Positions 26,146 through 35,976 of a DNA stretch of 64,000 nucleotides are shown piece after piece; within the stretch, counting starts at the first letter, position 1; every line of letters starts with the position of its first letter. Origin of the DNA: Verrucomicrobiales bacterium (GTDB lineage: Bacteria > Verrucomicrobiota > Verrucomicrobiia > Verrucomicrobiales > DEV007); assembly GCA_002698785.1 (NCBI GenBank), contig PAAG01000047.1:496001-560000 (forward strand). The letters run 5' to 3'. Below the pieces are notes generated by a model, which did not search any database, was not told the origin of the DNA, and saw nothing but the letters and a program-made list of their open reading frames with translations. The position numbers and the translations under genes were made by a program.

Positions 26146-28239
26146 ATGCTGACTGCTCCCACGCCGCCGCAACTCGCCGTCATGGAAGGCTCTCCATTTC
26201 CTTTGGGAGCCCATGTGATGGAAGACGGCTCGGTGAATTTCGCCGTTGTTTCCCAATTCGCTCAGGCTATCAACCTTTGCCTGTTCACAGACACGCATGC
26301 ACCGTCACGGGAAACACACCGAGTCCGGCTGACCAACCGGACAGGAGACGTCTGGCACGTCTGCATTTCAGGGATTCCGGAAGGATCTACCTACGGTTAC
26401 CGAGCAGACGGAACTTGGGATCCCAATGCTGGACTTTTCTTCAACCCTCTCAAGCTACTCCTCGATCCCTACGCTACGAGAATTGATGGACCATCAGCCT
26501 TCCACATCACGATGGGAGCAACTCGCAAGGGAGACAAAATGGAGAAGACGGACAGCGCTCCCCATGCGCCTCGCGCTTTCGTCCCTGAGCCCGAATACTA
26601 CGATTGGGAGGGAGATGCTCCACTGAAAATCCCCATGGAGAATACCGTGATCTCCGAATTTCACGTTAAGGGATTCTCAAAGCTCAATACCGCTCTTCCT
26701 GAAGAAATCCGCGGCACCTATGCTGGCCTCGCCCACCCCGCGAGCATCGAATACCTCAAGGGCATTGGTATCACCACGGTTCAGTTGCTTCCCGTCCATC
26801 AACACCTCGACGACGGCTTTCTGCTCGATCGTGATCTGGTGAACTACTGGGGCTACAATACTCTGGGCTTTTTCGCTCCAGAGGCTCGGTACGCCGCCAC
26901 TTCCCATGCGGTCAACGAGTTCAGGGATATGGTAAAAGCCCTCCACAGGGCAGGTATCGAGGTCATTCTCGACGTCGTCTACAACCACACCTGCGAAGCA
27001 GGCACCCACGGACCAACTTGTATGTTCCGCGGTCTGGACAATATTGCGTACTACCACACGGATCCGGATAAGCCAGGGCACTATCGGGATTACACGGGAT
27101 GCGGCAACTCTGTTGATGTTTCGCACCCACGCGCCCTTCGCCTGGTCATGGATAGCCTTCGCTACTGGGTCGAAGAAATGCACGTGGACGGATTTCGATT
27201 CGACCTCGCGGTAGAACTGGGTCGTTCCGCAGAAGGCTACGACCGCAGAGCGGCCTTCTTCCAAGCAGTCCATCAAGACCCCGTCTTATCACAGACCAAG
27301 TTGATCGCAGAACCGTGGGACCTTGGCCCAGGAGGATATCAAATCGGCAATTTTCCCACTGACTGGGCGGAGTTGAACGGAAAATTCCGTGATATCACCC
27401 GTCGATTCTGGCGGGGCGATCCGGGTGTTTCCGGCGAGTTCGCGAAGCGAATCACAGGTAGCGAAGACATGTTCGCTCACAATCGTCGTCGACCTACGGC
27501 GAGCATCAACTTCATCACTTCGCACGATGGGTTTACCCTTCGAGATCTGGTCAGCTACAACCAGAAGCACAATCTCGACAACGGTGAGAAGAACAACGAT
27601 GGAGATTCTCATAACATTTCCTACAACCACGGCGCAGAAGGCGAAACAAGTGACAAGAAAATCCTGGCATTGAGACAAAGGCAAATTCGTAACTTTCTTG
27701 CTACAACGATTTGCGCACAGGGCGTGCCTTTCATCCTCGGTGGCGACGAACGGTATCGAACCCAGAGAGGCAACAACAACGCCTACTGTCAGGACAGCGA
27801 CATCGCCTGGATTTCCTGGGAAGATTCGAAAGAAGCCAGGACCGTCCAGGAATTCACAAAACGACTGTTGAAATTCCGAGCTGACAACCCGGCTCTACGC
27901 CGAACCTCTTTTTTCACAGGACAAAAAGTCAACGGCACCGAGCTCCCGGATGTTTGCTGGTTTCGACCAGACGGAGAAAAGAAACGTGCTAACGATTGGG
28001 AAGTCGAAAAGCCGGGCACCTTCACAATGATGATCTACGGAGCCAGCACCGAGAAGACGATCGTCTTTTTCTTCAATGCTCGCCACAAGCCAGAAGTATT
28101 TCGCTTTCCTGCCAATCTCACTTGCTCATGGGAGCTGGTAGCCGATACAGACGATCCTTCTCTGGAGGGAACCGGAGCCGAGTGCGGTACCGAAATCACT
28201 CTCGTAGATCGCTCCATGCAAATTTGGCTGGAAGCCTGA
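26146..28239 (+). CDS. glgX: Glycogen debranching enzyme (isoamylase type)
   Basis: 697 residues, GH13 enzyme hydrolysing alpha-1,6 branches of glycogen limit dextrins. An N-terminal CBM48-like domain (GAHVMEDGSVNFAVVS) precedes the barrel. GH13 regions are visible as DVVYNHTCE, DGFRFDLAVELGR (nucleophile Asp), LIAEPWDLGPGGYQ (acid/base Glu) and NFITSHDGFTLRDLVSYN. Length fits GlgX/TreX (650-750). The C-terminal beta domain contains an insertion rich in charged residues. It is a monocistronic gene; a TATATT box lies 6 bp before the ATG, too near to serve a normal leader. It is convergent with murJ. Confidence 0.95.
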   Translation: MLTAPTPPQLAVMEGSPFPLGAHVMEDGSVNFAVVSQFAQAINLCLFTDTHAPSRETHRVRLTNRTGDVWHVCISGIPEGSTYGYRADGTWDPNAGLFFNPLKLLLDPYATRIDGPSAFHITMGATRKGDKMEKTDSAPHAPRAFVPEPEYYDWEGDAPLKIPMENTVISEFHVKGFSKLNTALPEEIRGTYAGLAHPASIEYLKGIGITTVQLLPVHQHLDDGFLLDRDLVNYWGYNTLGFFAPEARYAATSHAVNEFRDMVKALHRAGIEVILDVVYNHTCEAGTHGPTCMFRGLDNIAYYHTDPDKPGHYRDYTGCGNSVDVSHPRALRLVMDSLRYWVEEMHVDGFRFDLAVELGRSAEGYDRRAAFFQAVHQDPVLSQTKLIAEPWDLGPGGYQIGNFPTDWAELNGKFRDITRRFWRGDPGVSGEFAKRITGSEDMFAHNRRRPTASINFITSHDGFTLRDLVSYNQKHNLDNGEKNNDGDSHNISYNHGAEGETSDKKILALRQRQIRNFLATTICAQGVPFILGGDERYRTQRGNNNAYCQDSDIAWISWEDSKEARTVQEFTKRLLKFRADNPALRRTSFFTGQKVNGTELPDVCWFRPDGEKKRANDWEVEKPGTFTMMIYGASTEKTIVFFFNARHKPEVFRFPANLTCSWELVADTDDPSLEGTGAECGTEITLVDRSMQIWLEA

Positions 28240-28241
28240 TT

Positions 28242-28255
28242 GTTCCCTCAGGAAC
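28242..28255. terminator. Short stem-loop between convergent glgX and murJ
   Basis: GTTCC, a CTCA loop and GGAAC form a perfect 5-bp hairpin between the two convergent stops, partly inside the last codons of murJ. Weak evidence for a bidirectional terminator. Confidence 0.3.
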
Positions 28256-29789
28256 GCCTTCGGAGAAATTTTCGTTTCAGCTCTGAGACGGAGTAAACCC
28301 GTGTGGCTACCACGGCAATCAGATAGACGATCACCCCGGCTACGACGATTGCACCGATGACACCAACCCTCACGTAGAAGTTCACATCCCCGAAAATATA
28401 ATCTTCCAATAACCTGGCGGCTCCCCAGACCGCGACTCCCATGATCGCAGACGCGAGAAAGATACGCAGAATCTTCGTGAAAAAGCCGGGAACAACACCC
28501 ATGAACCCAGAGCCTCGCAAACCAAACCAGAGCAAAAGAGTGTTCACCCAGCCAGCAACAGACGTCGCCAGTGCACAGCCAATTGGCCCCAGCCAGAGGA
28601 ACATCGGATAGACGAGAATCATATTTGTTACCGCCGATGCAATCGTAAATCGCATCGGCGTTTTTGTATCCTCGCGCGCGAAGTATCCCGGCTGAAACAC
28701 TTTTGCCAGAACATATGCTGGCGTTCCTGTCGCAAAAGCGGCCAGGACCCACCCGCCCTCGATTGCCGCAGCTCGAGTGAACTCTCCGCCTTCCCAAATC
28801 ATCATCATCTCCCGCGGAATGGCTAACATAGCAACCATTGCAGGTAGGCAAAGGAGGAGAGCCATTTCCACTCCTTGGTTGAGTGTTCGTTTGGCAGCCG
28901 TTTCGTCACCTCCCCGGAGTGCCCTTGTTATTTCAGGAAGAAGCACAACGGAAGCAGCCATTCCGATCAGTCCCAGAGGCAGCTGGTTGATGCGATCCGA
29001 AAAATAGATGAGGGTGTTTCCTCCCTTGTCGAACGACGCTACCGATTGCCCCACGAGAAGGTTTGCCTGCTGCACGCCAGCGCTCACTAGTCCCGGAGCC
29101 ATTAGAATCCCTAGTTTTTTCATGTCCGAGTCGATTCTCGGCAAGCGAGGTCTCAGGTCTACACCTCTTCGCAGGCACGCCACAACGACTACGGCCAGTT
29201 GGAGAACTCCAGCCACCGCAACCGTCCAACTGAGAACGTAAAGCGGTTCTTCAAAACGAGGAACAACGAAAAGGAGGGAGACGATAAAGACAATATTCAG
29301 AACCACATAAGCAAATGCCGGCGCCCCAAAGACTCGTCGGCTGTTCAGCACGCCTCCTACCGCAGCCATTAAACAAATTAGCACTAGGTAAACAAGTGTG
29401 ATGCGGGAGGCCACCACAGCTGGGCCCAGCCGACCGTCGTCCTCGAAGCCCAAGTTGGTTAGTTTCACCACCGGCTCCATGAAAATGAAGAGGACCACGA
29501 AAATGGTCATGAGGATGGTAAACATCAGAGACAGAGTCCTACGAGCCAACGCATCGGCTTGCTCTTTCCCCTCCTCTTCCAGGCGACGGCTATACATGGG
29601 CACGAAAGCCGCATTGAAAGCACCTTCGCCGAAAATACGCCGAAACAAATTCGGGAGTCGAAATGCTGCCACCCAAACGTCCCCAATTCCCCCACTACCG
29701 ATATAAACAGCGATCAGTTTATCCCGGACAAACCCGAGAAGGCGGCTCATCAGCGTAAAGCCACCGACAGTAAACATCGAACGAAACAT
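28248..29789 (-). CDS. murJ: Lipid II flippase MurJ
   Basis: 513 residues with about 14 membrane helices, of the MviN/MATE-like family that flips lipid II for peptidoglycan synthesis. Diagnostic parts are TLMSRLLGFVRDKLIA near the N-terminus, AFRLPNLFRRIFGEGAFNAAFVP near 45-67, and FSDRINQLPLGLIGMAASVVLLP near 245-267, which holds the conserved cytoplasmic motif. Length is typical. It follows the LRR lipoprotein gene by 56 bp on the same strand and may share its transcript. Its conservation indicates that this organism makes peptidoglycan. Confidence 0.95.
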   Translation of the reverse strand: MFRSMFTVGGFTLMSRLLGFVRDKLIAVYIGSGGIGDVWVAAFRLPNLFRRIFGEGAFNAAFVPMYSRRLEEEGKEQADALARRTLSLMFTILMTIFVVLFIFMEPVVKLTNLGFEDDGRLGPAVVASRITLVYLVLICLMAAVGGVLNSRRVFGAPAFAYVVLNIVFIVSLLFVVPRFEEPLYVLSWTVAVAGVLQLAVVVVACLRRGVDLRPRLPRIDSDMKKLGILMAPGLVSAGVQQANLLVGQSVASFDKGGNTLIYFSDRINQLPLGLIGMAASVVLLPEITRALRGGDETAAKRTLNQGVEMALLLCLPAMVAMLAIPREMMMIWEGGEFTRAAAIEGGWVLAAFATGTPAYVLAKVFQPGYFAREDTKTPMRFTIASAVTNMILVYPMFLWLGPIGCALATSVAGWVNTLLLWFGLRGSGFMGVVPGFFTKILRIFLASAIMGVAVWGAARLLEDYIFGDVNFYVRVGVIGAIVVAGVIVYLIAVVATRVYSVSELKRKFLRRRS

Positions 29790-29845
29790 AGCGGCGAAAA
29801 TGATTGATGAAGAAACGAACAGACGTCGCCGTTTCTTTCATGTTT

Positions 29846-30742
29846 TTATCCCTGCTCCTGCCAGAATAGAGCAGGCGGCTTGAGGTCATTTGCCCCGTCC
29901 TCAAACTTGGTTCCCAGTTCCTTAAGAGTCGGCATGGATCGAATCACATCCATACCCTTCTCGATCTTGGAAGGATCGAAAACAAGACGGGTCAAAGGCA
30001 ATCCTTGAAGTGGAGTAAGGTCAGTGACGTTAGTCTCACCAATGTGGAGGCGCTGCAGCGATGTGTTCTTCAACGGGGATAGGTCGGTCACTTTAGTTCG
30101 ATGTAGTGTCAGGCTGATCATCGAACTTCCAGCCAGGGGACTAATATCGGATACCGGAGTGTCTGTCAGCCACAACATTTGAAGCGGCATTCCTTTCAGA
30201 GCAGACAAGTCAGTCACATTCGTTCCAACGAGATTCATTTCCACAATCGGGAGCCCCTTGAGGGGAGACAGGTCACTGACAACAGTTCCACTCAAATACA
30301 ATTTTCGAAGAGACGTCATTCCACTGAGAGGAGACAGATCTTTCACCGCTGAGTTTTCGAGGTAGAGCTCGACCAGGGGCATACCTTTCAGCGCTTCGAT
30401 ATCGGGCACCGGGCATCCTTGCAGATACAGGGCCATCAACTCCATCCCTTTGAACGGTGACAAATTGGTGACGCCACAATTATCGAGAGCAATCGCCCGG
30501 GGTTGCCCCGCCTCATCGATCTGGAACTGTCCGTTCCCTGAGTATCCAGGGTTCGCGGAACGAATCACCTCGTGCATTTTCACCTCGCTCCAGAAGGTTG
30601 GCTGTTTCGGCGGAGCAGGTTTCTCTTCCACCGCCTCGGGGGCTGGCTCGATTTCAGTTGAAGCTGTTTCAACAGCTTCCTCTTCTCCACAGGAACAAAG
30701 AAAAGCAGAAAGGGCTACAAAAAATAGAATTCGGAGACTCAT
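29846..30742 (-). CDS. Leucine-rich-repeat lipoprotein
   Basis: 298 residues from the ATG at 30740-30742; a TTG two codons upstream is possible. The signal ends in lipobox FLCSC, so it is probably a lipoprotein. After an acidic Glu/Pro-rich linker (to about residue 50) come roughly nine internalin-like repeats of about 22 residues with the pattern VTDLSPLKGMPLxxLxLxxT. Such repeats form a curved beta surface for protein contact, and nothing in the sequence indicates an enzymatic role. It lies upstream of murJ on the same strand. The partner is unknown. Confidence 0.85.
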   Translation of the reverse strand: MSLRILFFVALSAFLCSCGEEEAVETASTEIEPAPEAVEEKPAPPKQPTFWSEVKMHEVIRSANPGYSGNGQFQIDEAGQPRAIALDNCGVTNLSPFKGMELMALYLQGCPVPDIEALKGMPLVELYLENSAVKDLSPLSGMTSLRKLYLSGTVVSDLSPLKGLPIVEMNLVGTNVTDLSALKGMPLQMLWLTDTPVSDISPLAGSSMISLTLHRTKVTDLSPLKNTSLQRLHIGETNVTDLTPLQGLPLTRLVFDPSKIEKGMDVIRSMPTLKELGTKFEDGANDLKPPALFWQEQG

Positions 30743-31242
30743 CGACAAATCCTCAACTCATCTTCCACCGCAATCAACAAATGCTTCTTTCCAAAGGAGT
30801 CGCAGAAAAGAGGCGGCCCGACTGAATTTTCCGCAAGTAACCCCCGAAACCAGCAGAAAAATACATCAGTCGGACCGCCTTCTGATTGTCGTCTCCCCTG
30901 ACGACGGCGCGACACTAATTCGTTTCGCTAAGCTCGCAACCGGAATTTTTGAGGTGCCTATTTTTCCTCCAGAGGGCTAATAGAAAGCTCCAGCCTCTCG
31001 ACTTCCCGCACGACAGTATTGCTTTGCATTGTGAGGCAGAACCAAAGCCAGCACCTGACCTGGAAGGTCCCATCAGGTGTTCTTTTCCCTGTGACTCTAT
31101 CTCACAGATTTGAATTGGTCGATAACGTGAACAGCCGTTTTCCTTAGAAAAAATTGATAGTCTTGATTAGTAAATAACCCTCTTATTTTCAAAGTTTTAC
31201 AAAGACACTTAGCGTGATAATTTATGGTTTTTTACAAATTTT
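30743..31242. other. 500-bp divergent intergenic region with inverted repeats
   Basis: No gene seen. The part before 31243 is strongly AT-rich, as expected for a promoter. At 31052-31079, CACCTGA and TCAGGTG form perfect 7-bp arms; an alternative inner hairpin GACCT/AGGTC starts at 31057. At 31089-31107, CTGTGA and TCACAG form an inverted repeat with a 7-bp spacer, one base longer than the CRP-type site before nuoD. A leader structure or operator for the large secreted protein is possible. No known riboswitch was recognised. Confidence 0.35.
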
Positions 31243-34200
31243 ATGATTTCTATTCGGCGAGTTGCCGGGTTCGTCCTCCTCGGTTTCCTTTTGATCCCCG
31301 GCTATGTGTCTGGCCAGGGGTTTCCTAACGTCGTACAAACTCCCGGGGAACTGCTCACTCCACTGCTCGCCCCGAACCAGGGAAGAACCGCTGTAATCGC
31401 CTATCACAACGGCTGGCTCTACACCGTCCCTGAGATTCCTTCCAGCCAATCTGGATCCGATTACCAAGTGAGAAGGTGGAATATCTCCAATCTGAGTAAC
31501 GTCACCGTTGAGGAAGTTCTCGGGGAGACGGAACACCCCGTCATGGCCCATGGATATCTCAAGATCGGCGATTACCTCTGTCTCGGTGACAACTGGCCCA
31601 ACGAAGCGCCTTTTTCATTCCGGGCGATTTCTCCGAACGTAAACCAACGGACGACCACCCCTGGCCTCATTGGCCCATATGCGCGAGGCAACCTCTATCA
31701 GCCCTGGGACATCAACACCTACTGGTCCTACAATCCGGATGAAATCGACGATCTAGCTGTCCTCAGCAAAAACGGAGAGACTCTCGCCACGTGGGACCAC
31801 ATTGCTGAGACCGGAGTCATCGGCCACCCTTTTATAGTGGGGAATCTTCTGATCTTTGCTTCCGACCAAAGCCGAACTGGAGTCGCGACCTACGACATCA
31901 GCGATCCGACTAATCCAAGACTACTCGATGTTCTGAAAACCGGTGGCCCTGGTGGATACTGGCCAGAGCTATGGGGTGGGGACGGACGACTCTACGTCGT
32001 ATTCCCCTATCGCGAACCGACGGCAGGGATGCGGGTCGTCGAAGTAACCGATCCGGAAAACATTCGCTTTATCTCTGACATCTCTCTTCCCGGAGACGCC
32101 GCCATGTATGTGCAGTTCCAGGACAACCACGCGTTCCTCGGCAGCCACAAGGTCGACATGAACACCTTAAGCTCCGTTCTCGTTTTCGACGGATACAATC
32201 GGGGAGTCGACACGAGCCAGTTTCTGTTGCCCATTGGAAATCTCGTCGCTACCGGAGGAATTGGTGAATACCAGGGGCTCGCAGTCTGGGCTCATCAGGC
32301 AGCGCCGGATACTCAGGGGCCAACGGTCGGCTATCATATTCCTAAGGTTGGGGAAACCAACTACCCCACCTCCGCATCCATCTCGCTGTTGATCCACGAG
32401 ACATTGGAATCACCAACGATCACGGTTGGAGAAAACTTTATCGTCCGACCGGTCGGTGGATCACCAATTGCAGGAAGAGCGGTCTTTTCTTTTGGCGATA
32501 TCCTGACATTCACTCCAGATTCTGACCTTCTCTCAGATACCACGTACGAGGTGGTAATTCCTTCAGGGGGTATCAAGGATGTCGCGGGAAATGGCATCGA
32601 AGGATACTCTTTCACGTTTTCCACAGGCAGTGAAGTCGAAGGAAACCAGCCTCCAGTGATTGAGGATTTCTCCAGTTCTGCTTATCCGGTAGCTCCCGAT
32701 GAGTCGGTGACACTCCTGGCAAGCGCCTCCGACCCTGAGGACGGAGATCTCGAATACCGATTCGATTTTGGCGACGGCACACCAAGAACTGCGTGGTCGA
32801 GTTCTTCTTCCACCTCTTACTCATACAGCGTACAGGGCCACTATCCCGCAAAGGTTCAAGTCCGCGACGAAGAAGGACTTATCGAAACAGCGATCCTCTC
32901 CATCACCGTTACCTCGGAAACAGCAGCCCAACCTCCAGCACGCAGCAGCAGTGTAACGATCGACGAGACACGCAGACGGATCTGGACAGTCAATCCTGAC
33001 AACAATACCATCACAGCTGTTGATGCCGACACTTTGGAAGTCGAATTTGAAACCACAGTAGCCGAAGAACCGAGAAGCGTTGCAATCGACTCATCAGGAA
33101 ACGCCTGGGTAGCCTGTCATAAAGGGGATCAGATTGATGTGGTCAGTCCAGCAGGATCCATAATCAACAGCGTCAGCCTCGACTATGGTGATGGCCCCTT
33201 TGGCATTCTTCCTTCGCTCGATGGAGAGATGCTCTACGTAAGTCTTTTCAATTCTGGAGAAGTGATCCGCGTCGCATCCGCGACGGGCACGGTCTCGGGT
33301 CGATTAAGCCTTGGACCAACTCCGCGAGCGATGGCCCTGTCTCCCGATGGCTCTACGCTTTATATTTCTCGTTTCATTTCCGCAAAAGACTTTGCAGAAG
33401 TATGGGAAGTTTCGACGAGCAACCTCACCTTGAGTCGCACGTTCCGTCTCGACAAACTCGGAGGCGACGACCATCGCGACACCACCGCCGAGGGAAAGGG
33501 AGCACCAAACTACCTTGCGGGACTAGCGGTATCGCCAAACGGTTCTCGACTCCTTGTTACTTCCACAAAAGTGAACAGCGAAAAAGGTCTACTCACTGGC
33601 CCTGACCTCGATCCTGACAATACCGTCAGAAACCTTCTCTCCGTGATCGACACATCAAACGGGGAAGCCCTGCATGCCATAGATATCGACAACAGCGAAT
33701 CCGCCTCTTCCGTTTGCTTCAGCCCTCTCGGCGATTACTTCTTCGTCACACTTCAGGGAAACAACGACATTATCGTGTTCGATTACTTTTCCCTTGATGA
33801 TTCTTCAGGCCTTGGAGGTTTTGTCTCTCGTCAGAAGATTGGCAGAGCACCTCAAGGCCTATGCGTCGACCCCGCAACTGATCGCCTTTTTGCGAAAAAC
33901 TATCTCAGCCGGGATCTCACCGTCTTCGAACTCGAGGGCTTCAACTCGCGAGGTGAAGCAGATTTTCCTCAGTCGACCATTTCGACGGTAGAAACCGAGT
34001 CTCTCGATCCACAAATCCTCCTGGGGAAACAGATCTTCTATCACGGAAGTGATCCTCGCATGAGCGGCGAGGGATACCTATCCTGCGCCACCTGCCACAT
34101 CGATGGCGGTCACGACGGACGCACCTGGGACTTCACGGGACGGGGCGAAGGTCTGCGAAATACAACTTCATTGAATGGGCGTAGCGGAATGGGACAAGGC

Positions 34201-35919
34201 AACGTCCACTGGACCGCGAACTTCGACGAAATCCAAGACTTCGAACATGACATACGCGGCCCGTTCGGAGGACTTGGCTTTCTCTCTGATAGTGACTTTG
34301 CCAACACGGACACTCCAGGAGGCTCTCCCAAGGCAGGACTGAATGCCGACCTGGATGCACTGGCCGCATACGTAACCAGCCTCAGCCATGAGTCGATACC
34401 GAAGAGCCCTCACCGAGAGACCAACGGAGACCTGACAGCGGATGCGACCGCGGGGCGACTTGTGTTTCAGTCAAGCGGCTGCGCTGCGTGTCACAGCGGT
34501 TCCGAAATGACAGATGGAACACTCCATAATGTCGGCACACTCCGAACCACTTCCGGCATGCGACTGGGGGGCGATCTCCCGGGAATCGAAACACCCACGC
34601 TACGCGGCCTTTGGGAAAGCGCCCCCTACCTTCACGACGGAAGCGCTGAAGAACTCGCCGATGTGTTTACTCAAGCAGGCGGAACCGTCATACAGGGAGA
34701 AACCGGTACACCCACAGGAAACTCAAGTATTGTCTCGCAATGGACCGATCTGAACAATGATGCAACGGTCAGGGGCGGAGCCTATGCAGAAATATGGGAT
34801 GGGGGCCACCTGATCTTTTCGAATGTCGACGGTGGCAGCGGGGGTACGGGTGCTTTGGAAATTCGCTACAGCTCTGGATACACCAGCGCCACCATCGTTG
34901 TGGAAGTGAATGGAGTGATCCATCGTATCACAAGCCATCCCACTGGTAACGTTCCCGACTGGCGCTATGTGAACTGGGCTTCCCTGCGAGTCGAGGGCGT
35001 CGCGTTCAACTCGGGGACAAACAATACCATCGACATCTACGTGGAGGATCCCACCTGGTTGGCCTTCGGCGTCGACGAGATAACCGTCTCCACCTCGGAC
35101 GACCTCGCACTGGCATCCCCTCACCGCCTAGTTTCGGATCTCTTAGCCACAGACAGAAACAACCTCCTTGCGTATCTACGACAACTTGATGGTTCGCCCG
35201 TCGAATCCATCGATCTCCCAACCCCTAACAGTCCTACTAATTTGCAAATCACGGATGCAGAGACAGACTCACCTCTTATTCAATGGACGGCCTCTCCCGG
35301 TGCTACTCTTTATCTGATTCACCGATCCAGCAGCGACTCATTTGAGACAGCTACAATTGTTGGTGAAACGACGACGTCATCTTTTCGGGATGAAGGCGCG
35401 GGAAATGGCGAGTTCTACTATTGGGTTACAGCCAGCAATTCGACTGGCACGAGTTCACCGAGTTCTTCCCTGCTTCGTTCGGAATTCGAACCACAACCCG
35501 ACGTCCTCGCCCAACCAGACCTCAGCATAGGCCCAAAGCGTCGAGACCTGATCGGCAACGGTGAATACAGCGGCCGTCAGATGTATACGAAAGCCATCAA
35601 ACGACGTAAGGGAGGGAAGGCTTTCCTGATGGTAGAAAACGACACGACACCAGATGGCGTTTCTCTTTCAGCAACCCCCGGTTCCCGAAACCTGAAAGTG
35701 AAATACTTCCACCTGAAACGTGGGCGAACGAATGTTACTTCTGCCATTTCCTCGGGAAAGCTTGAGCTTCCCGACATGTCGGCGTCGGTGGGAGAGATGT
35801 TCCTGATTCGCTACCGCCACAAGAAGGGAGGTCGCAAGTTTATACTTTCAACGCGCGGGCAATCCATTGCTCCTCCCGGAAACAGAGACAAAGCACGTCT
35901 TCGTCTTCTGATTCGATAA
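31243..35919 (+). CDS. Giant secreted multidomain di-haem cytochrome protein
   Basis: 1558 residues with a signal peptide ending near SGQG. Domains in order: an LVIVD-like propeller (about 25-350), a Big_5-type Ig domain (about 355-463), a PKD domain (467-555, FDFGDGTPRTAW), a YVTN-like propeller (566-905, with SPDGSTLYISR), a di-haem cytochrome region with CATCH at 948 and CAACH at 1080, and after PYLHDGSAEELADVF a CBM6-like beta domain (about 1163-1284). The cytochrome fold then resumes (NNLLAYLRQLDG), followed by fibronectin III (about 1325-1410). The last 135 residues are basic and resemble the C-terminus of the beta-helix protein at 42713. It probably acts outside the cell in electron transfer to or from a bound polymer. 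Substrate unknown. Confidence 0.8.
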   Translation: MISIRRVAGFVLLGFLLIPGYVSGQGFPNVVQTPGELLTPLLAPNQGRTAVIAYHNGWLYTVPEIPSSQSGSDYQVRRWNISNLSNVTVEEVLGETEHPVMAHGYLKIGDYLCLGDNWPNEAPFSFRAISPNVNQRTTTPGLIGPYARGNLYQPWDINTYWSYNPDEIDDLAVLSKNGETLATWDHIAETGVIGHPFIVGNLLIFASDQSRTGVATYDISDPTNPRLLDVLKTGGPGGYWPELWGGDGRLYVVFPYREPTAGMRVVEVTDPENIRFISDISLPGDAAMYVQFQDNHAFLGSHKVDMNTLSSVLVFDGYNRGVDTSQFLLPIGNLVATGGIGEYQGLAVWAHQAAPDTQGPTVGYHIPKVGETNYPTSASISLLIHETLESPTITVGENFIVRPVGGSPIAGRAVFSFGDILTFTPDSDLLSDTTYEVVIPSGGIKDVAGNGIEGYSFTFSTGSEVEGNQPPVIEDFSSSAYPVAPDESVTLLASASDPEDGDLEYRFDFGDGTPRTAWSSSSSTSYSYSVQGHYPAKVQVRDEEGLIETAILSITVTSETAAQPPARSSSVTIDETRRRIWTVNPDNNTITAVDADTLEVEFETTVAEEPRSVAIDSSGNAWVACHKGDQIDVVSPAGSIINSVSLDYGDGPFGILPSLDGEMLYVSLFNSGEVIRVASATGTVSGRLSLGPTPRAMALSPDGSTLYISRFISAKDFAEVWEVSTSNLTLSRTFRLDKLGGDDHRDTTAEGKGAPNYLAGLAVSPNGSRLLVTSTKVNSEKGLLTGPDLDPDNTVRNLLSVIDTSNGEALHAIDIDNSESASSVCFSPLGDYFFVTLQGNNDIIVFDYFSLDDSSGLGGFVSRQKIGRAPQGLCVDPATDRLFAKNYLSRDLTVFELEGFNSRGEADFPQSTISTVETESLDPQILLGKQIFYHGSDPRMSGEGYLSCATCHIDGGHDGRTWDFTGRGEGLRNTTSLNGRSGMGQGNVHWTANFDEIQDFEHDIRGPFGGLGFLSDSDFANTDTPGGSPKAGLNADLDALAAYVTSLSHESIPKSPHRETNGDLTADATAGRLVFQSSGCAACHSGSEMTDGTLHNVGTLRTTSGMRLGGDLPGIETPTLRGLWESAPYLHDGSAEELADVFTQAGGTVIQGETGTPTGNSSIVSQWTDLNNDATVRGGAYAEIWDGGHLIFSNVDGGSGGTGALEIRYSSGYTSATIVVEVNGVIHRITSHPTGNVPDWRYVNWASLRVEGVAFNSGTNNTIDIYVEDPTWLAFGVDEITVSTSDDLALASPHRLVSDLLATDRNNLLAYLRQLDGSPVESIDLPTPNSPTNLQITDAETDSPLIQWTASPGATLYLIHRSSSDSFETATIVGETTTSSFRDEGAGNGEFYYWVTASNSTGTSSPSSSLLRSEFEPQPDVLAQPDLSIGPKRRDLIGNGEYSGRQMYTKAIKRRKGGKAFLMVENDTTPDGVSLSATPGSRNLKVKYFHLKRGRTNVTSAISSGKLELPDMSASVGEMFLIRYRHKKGGRKFILSTRGQSIAPPGNRDKARLRLLIR

Positions 35920-35976
35920 AATTCCAAAGTGAGCAATTCGATGAAATATCGAGCATAATCCGCCCGTATAGGTCCC

